Origin: Hofstenia miamia
Taxonomy: Eukaryota > Xenacoelomorpha > Acoela > Hofsteniidae
NCBI GenBank assembly: GCA_900660155.1
Contig: CABFPE010000245.1
Location: forward strand, 274,967 to 338,966
Direction of reading: 5' to 3'
Length of the DNA: 64,000 bases
A model generated the notes under the pieces. It had not been told where the DNA came from and made no database searches. It saw only the letters and a program-made list of their open reading frames with translations. Position 1 is the stretch's first letter; every line of letters starts with the position of its first letter. Made by a program: the position numbers and the translations under genes. Of this stretch, positions 37,101 to 45,700 are shown in pieces.

Positions 37101-40100
37101 TGGTCTTTCATGTCATTTTTATGCTGATGATTCTGTTGTTTATTTTACCATTTCTCCGGCTGATATGTATAATTACGAATATGATATTGGTCATTATTTT
37201 AATCAGATTGCTAATTTTTGTGCATCGCTCAGGCTGAAAATCAATGAAGCAAAAACTGAAGTCATGTTTTTATGCTCTGAAAGGTTACGTTGTACATTCC
37301 CACATACTATTGCTATTAATGATGTCAGCGTTACATGCTGTGACAAAGTCAACGTGTTAGGTGTTATCACGGACAAAAATCTAAGCCTGCGACACCATAT
37401 TGATAATCTTTTCGTAGCTTGTATTCGTACTCTGAAATCCATCCGTCGGATACGGAGATTCCTAAACAATTCAACGACTAATCATTTAGTACGAAGTTTG
37501 GTGCTAAGCAAACTTGATTATTGCAACTCATTGTTTTACGCTCTCCCGAGTTATCAATTAAAAAAGTTGCAACGCATCCAAAATATGGGAGCTCGGCTCA
37601 TTTTCAAACTGCGGTGGTCTGATCACATTACTCCCTATCTTCATGACTTGCACTGGCTATGTATTAGGGATCGAGTTTCATTCAAACTATTAGTATTAGT
37701 TTACAAAGCTATAAGTGATGCCGATTGTCCCGAGTACCTAAAGAATATGATCTCACCTAATGATCTACATGGCCGACCTACTAGACTGCAGTCAACNCAT
37801 ATTGATAATCTTTTCGTAGCTTGTATTCGTACTCTGAAATCCATCCGTCGGATACGTAGATTCCTAAACAATTCAACGACTAATCATTTAGTACGAAGTT
37901 TGGTGCTAAGCAAACTTGATTATAGCAACTCATTGTTTTACGCTCTCCCGAGTTATCAAATTAATAAGTTGCAACGCATCCAAAATATGGGAGCTCGGCT
38001 CATTTTCAAACTGCGGTGGTCTGATCACATTACTCCCTATCTCCATGACTTGCACTGGCTATGTATTAGGGATCGAGTTTCATTCAAACTATTAGTATTA
38101 GTTTACAAAGCTATAAATGATGCCGATTGTCCCGAGTACCTAAAGAATATGATCTCACCTAATGATCTACATGGCCGACCTACTAGACTGCAGTCAACAC
38201 CACAACTTGTGATGCCTCGTACACGTACTTCATATGGAGATCGTAGTTTTTCTGCTTCAGGGACACTGCTTTGGAATAAGCTACCGATTTACATCAAGCA
38301 GTCCTCGTCATTAGTGACTTTTAAGAAAGATCTGAAGACACATCTCTTTAGAAACCACTATTACCCATAATTTCGTTGTTCGCTCTTGAATGTACTTTTG
38401 TATAGTGTGAGCGTAATATTGTATAATAATAATAATAATACTTAAGATTGATTAGTGGAAATGCTCGTGATAAAGTAGATTTTTGGCTACAAATCATTTC
38501 GGCAAGAACACCCACTCATGACTCCACACTGTAAATACCGCATAATCAAAACGTTGATGATAAATTAATCACCATAATCTAAATTTGGGTTTCAATTTTT
38601 GTACAGTGTGCAATTATTTGTTTCTGATAATATTTTGAGTGCAAATTTTAGTTCTATTGACTTTTTTCGCAATGCAGAGCTATTTTATCCAAAAGTAACG
38701 ATAATACACACACATTTCATAAGCGCTATAAGCGAAAGCACATAAGAGCAAGCAGTGTGATAAGTGAAACTTGAAAAAGCTAAAGCGACGATAGCGAAAA
38801 TTTACTGATCAAGTGTCTAGAGCGTCACAAATGGAGTATTAAAATTGCGGCAGCCTTCTTGGTTAATAGCATAACATATGCAAAAAAATTCCCTTCCAAA
38901 TTATTAGCTTCATACTATAGGTTTCCAGAAAAGTGAGGTTTCAAATGCCTGTGGCTATTTATCTCAAAACTAGCATTTTCAGGATACTACCACCTTAAAC
39001 AATTTGAAACAAATCACAAGCTTTGCTGCTGAATCAATGCCAAGCAGGTTTCTAACTTGAATTGAGAAACGATGCAAAAGTCTTTCCGGAGACGCATAAC
39101 AAGAGAAAAGCTATGAATTGTTCAACTTCATTTTAAATGTAAATCTGATACCAGTCAGATGGATGTCCTCACTCTTAAGAAATCCTTGTGTACTGCTTCA
39201 AACAACTAAAGGGTACACCATCTTTGCAAGGAAAAGATTAGGGCGAAATTTCAGTATTATTTTGATTATTGGATCGAAATTCAGTGACAATATATAGTTT
39301 AAAGCTGAGGCTTCTCCTTTCTGCGTGAAGTTAACATCGATATAGTATGGATCAATCATATATGTATGCCAGATGATGTCTGAGGTGGCATTCAGATCAG
39401 TATTGCAAAACAATAGCCAATTCATTTCAAGTACACACATATTTAACTACATTTACAACAAAAATCGATTTGGTTGTGCAGATAAGCAACAATAGCTACA
39501 GTTTTGCTACTGCGACCGGGTTGTGCGCAATGAGTTAAAAACCAAGATTCTTTGATTTTCTATTTGATTTAAATCGTGATTTAAAACAAGTAATATAAAT
39601 CATGGCAACCCTTTCAATGATATATATGAGGTTGGAATGAAAAAAGTATAGAAATTGAAAAAAGGGGTTTAAAAAACTCTCTTTACCTCTAAAACACCAT
39701 TTTCATGTTTTTATGTAGTTACCATTTTAACTTTGCTGGCTACCCCTATTTTTACTTACAAAGGGGCAAAATTGCAAAATCCTCCAAATATCATCCAATT
39801 TTATAGTTATGGCCTCATGGTGTATACTATTCTATAGTGATTCAAAAAGACTAAGAAAAACCATCAGATAAACTTTGCAAGATTTTCCATATTTGTTTTC
39901 TCAAGATAAGAGTTTAAAGTTTCCCAGCATTAGAAATTGCATTACATGTAAACAATGAAATTAAATGGAGTGGGAATAACATGGGATTGTGACCTAAGTA
40001 AACGGGGACAATAGATTTTACAATATTACTCATAATTATTACCATTTTTGCGAAAACAGAAGTTATGCATGGAACCAAAATATTGTCTGGAGCTGAAACG

Positions 40101-43100
40101 TAATCCAGGGGCGTTAAATAAATCTCTGATCGCACAGAACCCTTATTTCCACTTATCGATGTTTAAGGAACACCTGCAACAATTCAATTTGCCTTACATT
40201 TTCAGTGAATTTTTCTTAAGCAAGTATTTCCAAAAGTTTCCGAATATTACCATAGAATGGCCCACATTAACTCTAAAGCTTATAGCAAAATGAGCTATTA
40301 CATAAAAACAAAATGTTGACATAAAATATTAAGTCGACTTTTTGCTAAGATTTGTTTCACCATTAATTTTGCTTCTAATTGGATTTATTAAAGGTAAATG
40401 TGTTAATTCAAATTTGGTGCGATTAGCCGTTTTGATCTTTTGGAAATATCAACGACATTAAATTTCAAATAATTTTTAGTTTGTTACAATTAACTCTAAT
40501 TTGGGCATCGTGTGAAATCTTTGACATTATGTTGGATAACGGAAACTATTGAAAACATTTTTTCGATATAATTCTTAAAAAATCACTTTCATAAATCACA
40601 AAATAATGCTACGCTGCAAGCATGCATGTTTTATATTTGCAAAACGATTAACAGAAACATAACGGTTGTTTCCAATAAATTAGGTGAAGTGCGTCATTGA
40701 TTGATAGCATACAGTTTAGATAGATATCCTATCTCTCTGGACAAACAGTTGTTAACGCTAGTTATTTACTATTAATCAAACTATATTTAACGATCTTTCC
40801 GAATCAAGTGCCTACTAAAAAACCGATATGATTGCAATGGCTATGATCCGTTAGATGCATGAACGTCACGATAAAGGTGACGAAAAAAGTAATATTGCTT
40901 TTAGGATAAACCATTGTAAGCTTTGTCCTGAAAATAATTCATTTTAAGCAGGCAACACGGAACAATGTTACTCATTTGAGAAGGAACAAAATACATGCGC
41001 TCTATATTTGTATAAGACAATAGCAAAAATAGTTAGCAACTAGCTACACAAATGCTTTTCTGTATCACCGAAACTTCAGCATATGAGGGATTGGGTAGTC
41101 ACCTAGTGGAGCCTGACAACGCCGAAAGACGTCGTCGTTGAGGATTTCCACATGCCGCGGCCGCTAATCATTCTCAACCGCGTGACGCGGCAAAAAATAT
41201 TTACGTAATGTAGCAGTAATAACACACATGTTTTCTAGTTTTCAAGTGATGCGTTCTTAAATCTCTTGGCGTGATAAACATATTAATAAAAATTCCCTTG
41301 CTCACTGCACATAAAGTGTTGTGTAGATAACATTTTTAAACTATTGGTGCTGTTTTAATTGCAGTCAGCTGAGGTGTCGCACTAGAAAAAATGTCATGCT
41401 CAACAACCGAGCAAAGAAAAATGCATAGGAGCCAGGCTCTACCACTTAGGATTAAACTAAGTACAAGTGTACAATTTAGATATATACATTACATTCATTT
41501 CAAATTAAATTGATTAATGAAAATACATCTGAACTACAGAAAATATATTTTAGTATTATATACTTTTTTAATTTTTCAATAACTAATGCAAGTGCATAGA
41601 CTTAATTCCTAGATAAGGGTTTTATAAATTCTTAAACACTAGTTACTCAAAGAATTTTGCAGAAATGGACGTCGCAGGGCTTTTAATCGTTGTTAATTTA
41701 TGTTACAAACTACATATTTTTTATTCAAAAGCAAATGCAAAGCCGTTTACAAATTTAAGATTCCATTCATATGTTTGGACATTTGACAAGTTTAACAGTA
41801 TTTTGATTTTGCTGAATTTAGACAAAAAAGTACGAGTTACGTGGATTGCGAGAAAAGGCTTATTTTTGTGAAGTAGTTCCCATACAACGCTTTGTAATAA
41901 TTACGATAAATGGTCCCGCCAAAATCATCTTCATGTAAGAATCAAGAGGAAAATATATCAAATCCATAGTTGCTGCCAGCATTCTTATAATGCATTTGCT
42001 GCTGGTGACCTAGCAATGGAAAAATAAAGAATGTAACAATAGACGTGGATCCATGGTGCTAAGCGAGTGTTAGCCGATAATTACAATGAGATAAACTAAT
42101 CTTTGTTTTGGAATTAAGTTGATCTATCCGTTGGGTGTCTTACAGGGAATCAAATTCCTATTATCTACAGTCAATACAGACTTAAATATAAACGTGATTC
42201 ATCGTCTGACAGAATTTCAATTTTGAAATGAAAGGTAAACATTTCAGAAGAAAAAGTCAGTTGTTTTTTTCTTGAAAATTGCTAATATATTGCTAGGGAA
42301 TCGACAGATGTTAGGTTAATTGGACTCTTTTAATTACCTTTCGTAAAATGCGTCAAATTTCTACAAAATATTTGGAATCAAACTAAATTACCAATTTGAA
42401 TAAATTTGTTCTGTAAATTCTTACAATAACGTTAATGACAGACAAATAAACTGCTAATTTTCGGTGATTCAAGTGACATTATAAGTATGTGTACACATGA
42501 AATCCGAGCAACGTGTACACAACGCAAAACAGAGAGGCTTAAGCTGCTTTTACAATGATTTTCATTGGGCAAGTCAATATTACATGAAAAGAATACATCT
42601 TTGTACAAAACATTTTTCTCACACTTTAACTTATTAGAAAACAAACAGGAAAGTTTTGTTAGTGTATACCTCGTATCAAGACAGTCTAAGAGGTAGTTCT
42701 GGCCAAAATGGGCAGCTGTGAATATGAAACGAGCAGTTGTAAAAAAGAACAACGCTACAATATATTGTCATGGAACCCGTGCTTCGTCCTGAGGGTACAG
42801 AAAGAAAGGTTAATTAGGGCAGTTGTAAAAAAAGATTAAAAACGCCTTGAGTCGTATTATAAACCTCACAACAACATTCTTGTACAAAATGTTGATCAAA
42901 ACGGTCACTCAAAGGATTCTTGAACATAAATCAATAACCTAAAATAGCAGCTGGAAGTCAAAATCGTGATGAATGTATTATATTGTGTATTTAAAACCAG
43001 GAATTTTAAAAATCGGCTTAACAAAAGGAGTGAACATACCCGTTAATTAGATGATAAATTAATAATTAAACGAATTGGTTCATTACAATCCGAAAGTTTC

Positions 43101-44380
43101 ATTAACAATTTAAGAAAATTCCCATTGAAATGTCACAATTGTGGTGCCATTCCAAATCTATGAATGAATTTTGATAAATTCTCATTAATAATGCATAAAA
43201 TCACCGCCTGTACGTTTTTTTGAAATAAAATTTAGTTAAAGTGATTTAGAGAACAGCGCTTGGGTAAAATTAAACATTTCACAATCGAATCCGTCCCCAT
43301 TTTGGATTTGTAAAAATTGTAAAGTGTATCAATAGTACAGACTTGTCAACGAGCCGAGCTTCTAACGAGCCGAGCCGAGCTTGAGCAGTGTTGGATATAC
43401 AACGAGCCCAAAACGAGCCGTTTTTAAGCAAACCAAATTTATAGTGCTGCTTGTTAATTTGATTATGCAGATTTTTCGTATTTTTTCATTCAATATTCCT
43501 TACTTACAATCCTATTTTAGAAATGTTTATTAAATAATAGGAAGAGCAATTTAAAAAATTCTGAGAGCACAATATTTTTGAGAAAAATACCGAGTTGAAA
43601 CGAGCCTCATTGAAAGATTGTCTGTGGCGAGCCGAGCCGAGCCGAGCAGAGCCGAACTTACTCAAAATTTAAGCGAGCCGAGCCGAGTTTAGAAATTACG
43701 GCTCCCTGACAAGNNNNNNNNNNNNNNNNNNNNNNNNNNNNNNNNNNNNNNNNNNNNNNNNNNNNNNNNNNNNNNNNNNNNNNNNNNNNNNNNNNNNNNN
43801 NNNNNNNNNNNNNNNNNNNNNNNNNNNNNNNNNNNNNNNNNNNNNNNNNNNNNNNNNNNGGGAGCCGAGCCGAGTTTAGAAATTACGGCTCGTTGACAAG
43901 TCGGCAATAGTCCGATGAATCTAAATTTTTTGTAAATTGTAGATATCTGAATCCTTAATCTCCAATCAAAATTCAATGTCTAAATCAATTCACCACTCCA
44001 TGACATTAATATAAATTTATGCCTGATAAAGACACCCTTTTATATTTGACGGAAGCAATTCAATTATAATTGATATCCAATAATAAAATTTCTTGCAGTC
44101 AACGTAAACTACTTTCATATCAAGTTATGCAATTTAGCATTCAGGATATGGATCACAAGATGAATTCCTCCAAAGAAAGTTTCTTATTTGTTTAAGAAAC
44201 ACTAGTCGAAGTTATTGTATAAACAAACATATACTTTTTGTGAAACTTTAAATAAACTATGACTTAGATACTGACCGCTTTTTGCACGTTTTTTCTAGCG
44301 TTGTGACCTCTGAATACGGACTGTATCTTAATGGCTGCTACTTCCATATCAGGATCATCCAAATCTGGCAGATCATCATC
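22749..44380 (-). CDS. Multi-IQ-motif (neuromodulin/igloo-like) calmodulin-binding protein, at least 3 exons, partial model
   Basis: Three minus-strand exons, each with AG/GT borders and both ends in phase 0: 44380-44276 (35 codons), 34610-34473 (46 codons), 22916-22749 (56 codons). Each encodes an acidic lead-in ending PDLDDP or PDLNDP and one IQ motif: VAAIKIQSVFRGHNARK, VAATKIQSTFRGHKARK and VAATKIQSTFRGHKARK. The last two exons are close copies, including donor GTTAGT, so exon duplication is likely. The third has extra VEKS repeats. IQ motifs of this AATKIQ.FRGH.ARK form bind apo-calmodulin in neuromodulin, neurogranin, igloo and Sp17. Which of these it belongs to is not decided, because the N- and C-termini are not certain. 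Penelope, LINE, LTR and DNA elements fill its introns. Candidate extra exons lie at 63190-63279 (5') and 21126-21158 (3'). Confidence 0.7.
22917..23479. other. Intron sequence with a (TA)31 microsatellite
   Basis: An uninterrupted TA tract spans 23329-23390. Nothing else was recognised apart from chance frames that read through the tract. Confidence 0.6.
23480..24300 (+). mobile_element. Penelope-like retroelement (PLE), 3' part, copy 1
   Basis: The plus strand shows the C-terminal part of a PLE reverse transcriptase: YIDNIFCIFKNIN (counterpart of the YVDD catalytic block), then HLSSIKFETE and NNKLIFLDSGLL. A GIY-YIG endonuclease remnant follows (IGETRRHLQTW, then EHLKGHLK). The copy is 5'-truncated and broken in several places. 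Its 3' region contains the hammerhead-like block at 24242-24270 and ends against the (TA)n tract at 24306-24336. The family call rests on the order of RT block then YIG.TRR.L..R..EH, which is specific to Penelope-like elements with an endonuclease. Confidence 0.75.
24242..24270 (+). ncRNA. Hammerhead-like hairpin in a PLE 3' end, copy 1
   Basis: CTGATGA, one A, stem GCTA, loop TAATTATG, stem TAGC, then GAAAC. The order and the CUGANGA / GAAA sequences match the core of hammerhead ribozymes, which are known in Penelope-like elements. Stems I and III are not clear by eye, so activity is not claimed. Confidence 0.5.
24306..24336. repeat. (TA)n microsatellite between two PLE tails
   Basis: About 15 TA units separate the 3' ends of two Penelope-like copies in opposite orientation. 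Confidence 0.9.
24340..24725 (-). mobile_element. Penelope-like retroelement, 3' end, copy 2
   Basis: A 90-codon minus-strand frame (24724-24452) reads like the region after the GIY-YIG motif in PLEs: IFNHHHELKKTDFEVAM, then KIFEALIIKQHNKENILNKQ. These are the H.....F...........IFEALII......LNKQ features of that tail. The 3' end continues to the hammerhead-like block at 24350-24375 and the (TA)n tract. It is 5'-truncated. Copy 1 meets it tail to tail. Confidence 0.65.
24350..24375 (-). ncRNA. Hammerhead-like hairpin in a PLE 3' end, copy 2
   Basis: On the minus strand: CTGACGA, one T, stem GACT, loop AATAT, stem AGTC, GAAAC. Same layout as copy 1 with a different stem sequence that still pairs. 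Confidence 0.5.
24817..26170 (-). mobile_element. CR1/L2-type LINE, 5'-truncated, with a long open reverse-transcriptase frame
   Basis: The minus strand from 26170 shows CGNYRLISITNPV, one in-frame stop, then FERIQCKQINSYL and NKQFGFRQDFSTVDALLEL. An uninterrupted 305-codon frame (25979-25062) follows, with LDLSKVFDSID (RT block A, Asp16 and Asp22), GVPQGTVLGPILF (residue 72 on) and YADD (103-106). All three catalytic aspartates are present. After its stop at 25062-25064, a shifted frame continues the usual C-terminus, LWNKLPISIRQERNLKNLKK, to a stop at 24817. So at least one stop and one frame change separate it from an intact ORF2. No endonuclease domain is left. Confidence 0.85.
26549..26667 (+). 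repeat. 5' LTR remnant of the Ty3/Gypsy fossil
   Basis: Matches the first two thirds of the 3' LTR (TGTGCTACAT, then CAAGGTAAATACTGA, ATTGTAACATTTTAATAAA) with substitutions and small length differences. The similarity stops after the AATAAA. Confidence 0.75.
29838..30007 (+). repeat. 3' LTR of the Ty3/Gypsy fossil
   Basis: 170 bp, TG...CA ends, with an AATAAA poly(A) signal in ATTTTAATAAAG at about 29970. It is followed by the TATG target duplication. Confidence 0.75.
30012..30922. other. Intron sequence ending in a (TA)n tract
   Basis: Apart from the (TA)n run at 30891-30920, I recognise nothing. The tract leads directly into a gap of 52 N (30923-30974). Confidence 0.5.
30975..31480 (+). 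repeat. Near-identical duplicate of 31730-32235, bounded by N: probable assembly duplicate
   Basis: This 506-bp block holds the end of a PLE tail and the first part of a DNA transposon. It repeats 31730-32235 with only a few single-base differences (for example AATCGGTG versus AATCGTTG). It begins right after a 52-N gap and stops at a single N (31481) followed by (TA)n. Most likely it is the second haplotype wrongly kept in the scaffold. Confidence 0.8.
31506..32030 (+). mobile_element. Penelope-like retroelement, 3' end, copy 3
   Basis: The plus strand contains LKFTEIVPILTLYATKN (near 31510) and, after the expected YIG region (YKSGKLRDIW, weak), KEHIRGHLHSEMYLHQHEIK. It then shows IVEQIFIKAANKEQLLNKQ, the same tail signature as copy 2. 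The 3' end has the hammerhead-like block at 31931-31957. It is bordered by (TA)n on the 5' side (31482-31505). The copy is truncated and broken. Confidence 0.65.
31931..31957 (+). ncRNA. Hammerhead-like hairpin in a PLE 3' end, copy 3
   Basis: CTGACGA, one T, stem GATT, loop CTTAGC, stem AATC, GAAAC. The assembly-duplicate block has the same motif at 31176-31202. Confidence 0.5.
32035..33965 (+). mobile_element. DNA transposon of unplaced superfamily with AGGGTGGCTCTTAT ends, internally deleted
   Basis: The terminal inverted repeats are clear: TTAGGGTGGCTCTTAT at the left and ATAAGAGCCACCCTAA at the right, both also with GCTCTCC some 30-50 bases further in. The flanks are (TA)n, so the target duplication cannot be read. 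The plus-strand coding remnant starts with an ATG at 32453 (HSKDRYFLLDYIIKEF, NRDALGVFMGRHIEEK). In a second frame it continues DLFDIAHTNALHMIVIKEDK and FLLAQREKGRRGCMGSVDKA, then an acidic/basic linker and ATLDRTQVSDRKATIVLTKA. After a gap where the catalytic middle should be, a 121-codon C-terminal block follows, with VVNDYVKREVALIQSS and DEEQLQFLLQVVSEHRR. I have seen this domain set in repeated uncharacterised animal proteins but cannot name the superfamily. It is dead: frame changes and a missing core. Confidence 0.7.
32453..33541 (+). pseudogene. Transposase-like protein remnant of the AGGGTGG element
   Basis: Three coding blocks in order: 32453 to about 32590 (N-terminal part), about 32590-32905 in another frame (LFDIAHTNAL and QREKGRRGCMG), and 33176-33541 (C-terminal block, open, LKVVNDYVKRE...EEQLQFLLQV). 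The middle region that usually lies between LDRTQVSDRKA and the C-terminal block is absent, and only a few bases separate the two at 33160-33180. This looks like an internal deletion of a longer protein. Confidence 0.6.
33966..34472. other. Intron sequence with two TA tracts and one N
   Basis: TA tracts at 33966-33980 (followed by a single N at 33981) and 34081-34116. Otherwise unremarkable. Confidence 0.5.
34473..34610 (-). CDS. IQ exon 2 (46 codons)
   Basis: Acceptor TTAG before CAATCTGTTGAA and donor GTTAGT after AATAAA. It encodes QSVEKCPTPVEAEEEMPDLD, then DPELAVAATKIQSTFRGHK and ARKQINK. It is nearly the same as the exon at 22749-22916, including the splice donor, which points to a duplicated exon. 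Confidence 0.75.
34611..35989. other. Intron of the IQ gene without recognised features
   Basis: AT-rich sequence. The short frame at 35655-35849 on minus has no known domain. Nothing else was seen. Confidence 0.4.
35990..36980. mobile_element. MITE with GTAGCGTACAC... inverted ends, interrupted by a second element
   Basis: The outer ends are GTAGCGTACAC at 35990-36000, continuing after the insertion as ACAACTTTGCGCGCAAC at 36444-36460, and, reversed, GTAGCGTATACACAACTTTG followed by CGCGCAAC at 36953-36980. The interior has two copies of GCGC(G/A)CAACCTTTC(T/G)TGATTTAA (36450 and 36552) and a run of degenerate TTAGGG-like units (36750-36830, for example GGTTAGGGTTAAGG). No coding capacity. 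A 435-bp element sits 11 bases inside its left end. Confidence 0.7.
36001..36435. mobile_element. hAT-like non-autonomous element inserted in the MITE
   Basis: Starts CAGGGAATCC and ends CACCCTG, so short CAGGG ends are visible. It is flanked by 8-mers GCGTACAC (35993-36000) and ACGTACAC (36436-36443), 7/8 identical, as expected of a hAT target duplication. Both ends are filled with degenerate ATTGAGATTGAG units (36046-36110 and 36330-36430). No coding capacity. Confidence 0.65.
36981..38441 (+). mobile_element. L2/CR1-type LINE 3' half, with an in-frame duplicated block
   Basis: A plus-strand 453-codon open frame (37009-38370) begins just before RT block B (GVPQGSILGPLLF, residues 5-17) and contains HFYADD (36-41, both aspartates present). 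Then come LRLKINEAKTEVMFL, the thumb, and the usual C-terminus YGDRSFSASGTLLWNKLP ... FKKDLKTHLFR. The tail ends in an (AAT)n run at 38422-38441, typical of L2-like elements. Bases 37396-37796 and 37798-38198 are near-identical with a single N between, so residues about 130-263 are repeated. That is probably an assembly join rather than biology. The 5' part, with block A and the endonuclease, is missing. The element starts directly at the right end of the MITE. Confidence 0.85.
38442..41075. other. Intron of the IQ gene without recognised genes
   Basis: AT-rich. Near 39570-39610 a GATTTAAATCGTGATTTAAA segment followed by GGCAACCCT resembles one end of a known kind of hAT repeat, but no partner end is seen. 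Confidence 0.4.
41076..41195. other. Short GC-rich island of unknown nature
   Basis: Sequence with GACGTCGTCGTTGAGG and CCGCGGCCGC inside strongly AT-rich intron. A 25-codon plus frame (TTPKDVVVEDFHMPRPLI) is open but has no splice sites and no recognised domain. It may be the end of a retroelement or a captured fragment. Confidence 0.3.
41196..43338. other. Intron of the IQ gene without recognised genes
   Basis: Chance reading frames only (for example 42432-42752 on minus, cysteine- and leucine-rich without a domain). Nothing else was seen. Confidence 0.4.
43339..43905. mobile_element. hAT-like element with GAGCC subterminal repeats, containing an assembly gap
   Basis: The left end GACTTGTCAACGAGCCGAGC and the right end, read inward, GACTTGTCAACGAGCCGTAA are inverted repeats. 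Flanking 8-mers AATAGTAC (43331-43338) and AATAGTCC (43906-43913) match 7/8. Many GAGCC/GAGCCGAGCC units lie near both ends, as in several hAT families. A gap of 146 N (43714-43859) lies inside. The sequence just left of the gap (GAGCCGAGCCGAGTTTAGAA, then ATTACGGCTC) is repeated just right of it, so the end is probably present twice. Confidence 0.6.
44276..44380 (-). CDS. IQ exon 1 of the recognised set (35 codons)
   Basis: Acceptor ATTTAG before GATGATGATCTG and donor GTCAGT after AAAGCG. It encodes DDDLPDLDDPDMEVAAIK and then IQSVFRGHNARKNVQKA. It is more diverged than the other two IQ exons, lacks the VEKS region, and is in the same phase. Confidence 0.7.
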
Positions 44381-44806
44381 CTAAATGTAACAAATGGATA
44401 ACGAATGCTAAACATAATTCTAGTGGAAAACGCTCGAATGCGAAAAACTAAATCTATCAAAGAACTACATTTAGTTCGCACCAGTGAACATTTTAAATTA
44501 AATTTTAAGCGTTTATAAACTATATTTATTTTAATAAATAAAAACAGATTATTGCATACATGCCAAAAGATTTTACAGAAGCATCAGAGGATCCAAAGTT
44601 CATTAAATACACATTTCAACATATTTGTATAGATTGTTTGGGAAGTCAAGTCCAACTATGTCTCAGCAACCCTATGTACAAATAGTATTTTAAAGGTCAA
44701 AAAACATATTGGGCATAATTTCAATGCTTAGATTCACACAATGTATATAAATAACATTTATGTATTACAGTGTGATCCACATATAATAAGGTCGGACATA
44801 GCGACA

Positions 44807-44845
<39 letters not shown>

Positions 44846-45264
44846 GTAAACCTTACAAATATCTCAGTACCAGTCAATTTCCTATAACGATTAAGGTAGG
44901 CGATTGACTTTTGCTCACTGGATCTTGAAAATTGAACACTTGTTACCAGAAATTATGTGAAGTGACGAGGCAATTTTCTCTATGGTCATAACTACGTTAT
45001 ATTGGCAAGTGAGAATAAACAAATTACACTTGAAAAGTCACTTCATTGGACGCAATTTCATTCAGTGTTACACTTCGACCATATGAAATTTCACAAGTAA
45101 AACAGAATGACGCACAGGTAACAGTGAAGCACTTGGTGAGAAGAGTGAAGCTCATTGGGTAAGAAGAGGAAGGAATAAATGCGCATCTTCTATAAACCCA
45201 AACATTTCTTATTACATTGTAATAACCCCATAGATTGTTCTGTTATATCTATATATTTTTTTTA
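44381..45264. other. Region upstream of IQ exon 1
   Basis: Contains a (TA)n tract at 44811-44843. No gene was recognised. Confidence 0.5.
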
Positions 45265-45269
45265 ATGAA

Positions 45270-45700
45270 AACTTTTATTACTTTTATCGCGACATGTTTC
45301 GACAAACATTATTGTCATCTTCAAGCATTTGTAGCAGTGTTCCCGAACTTATTTTCCATTAAATGTTTTGATCTTTAATAAATGTTAAAATTTGATTGAT
45401 GTCTTTGTTTATTTATTAAGGTTTTCTTGGTTGATTTAATACATATGGCTTCTGCTATCTTAGTTTCACGATGCTTTACTAATATGTTAAATTTTTTTGC
45501 TTAGGTGCACATCCATGAATATATATTTCTGATTGTAGATGCCCTATTATATGTTCTTTTGCCCGAGTTTCTAAATGTCTTCTAGTCTTGCCAATGTATG
45601 AACTTGAACATTCATCACAGTCATATGAATAAACGATATTAGAAGACAGGGAAATCGGTATATAATCATTTAAAAAATATTGATGTTGAATTGAACGATC
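45270..45700 (-). mobile_element. Penelope-like retroelement, 3' part with GIY-YIG endonuclease, copy 4
   Basis: Minus strand: LLSDRSIQHQYFLNDYIPI, then the zinc-binding and GIY-YIG block VYSYDCDECSSSYIGKTRRH followed by LETRAKEHIIGHLQSEIY. This is the classic C..C...YIGKT.R.L..R..EH pattern of endonuclease-bearing PLEs. In another frame the tail continues LVKHRETKIAEAICIKSTKK and TLINKQ. The 3' end carries the hammerhead-like block at 45296-45324. It is broken and 5'-truncated. Confidence 0.8.
45296..45324 (-). ncRNA. Hammerhead-like hairpin in a PLE 3' end, copy 4
   Basis: On the minus strand: TTGAAGA, one T, stem GACA (extendable by A), loop, stem TGTC, GAAAC. The first base differs from the CUGANGA consensus; the layout and stem pairing are kept. 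Confidence 0.4.

Noticed and set aside
42432-42752. 106-codon minus-strand frame rich in cysteine and histidine
   Set aside because: No finger spacing or other pattern; likely chance.
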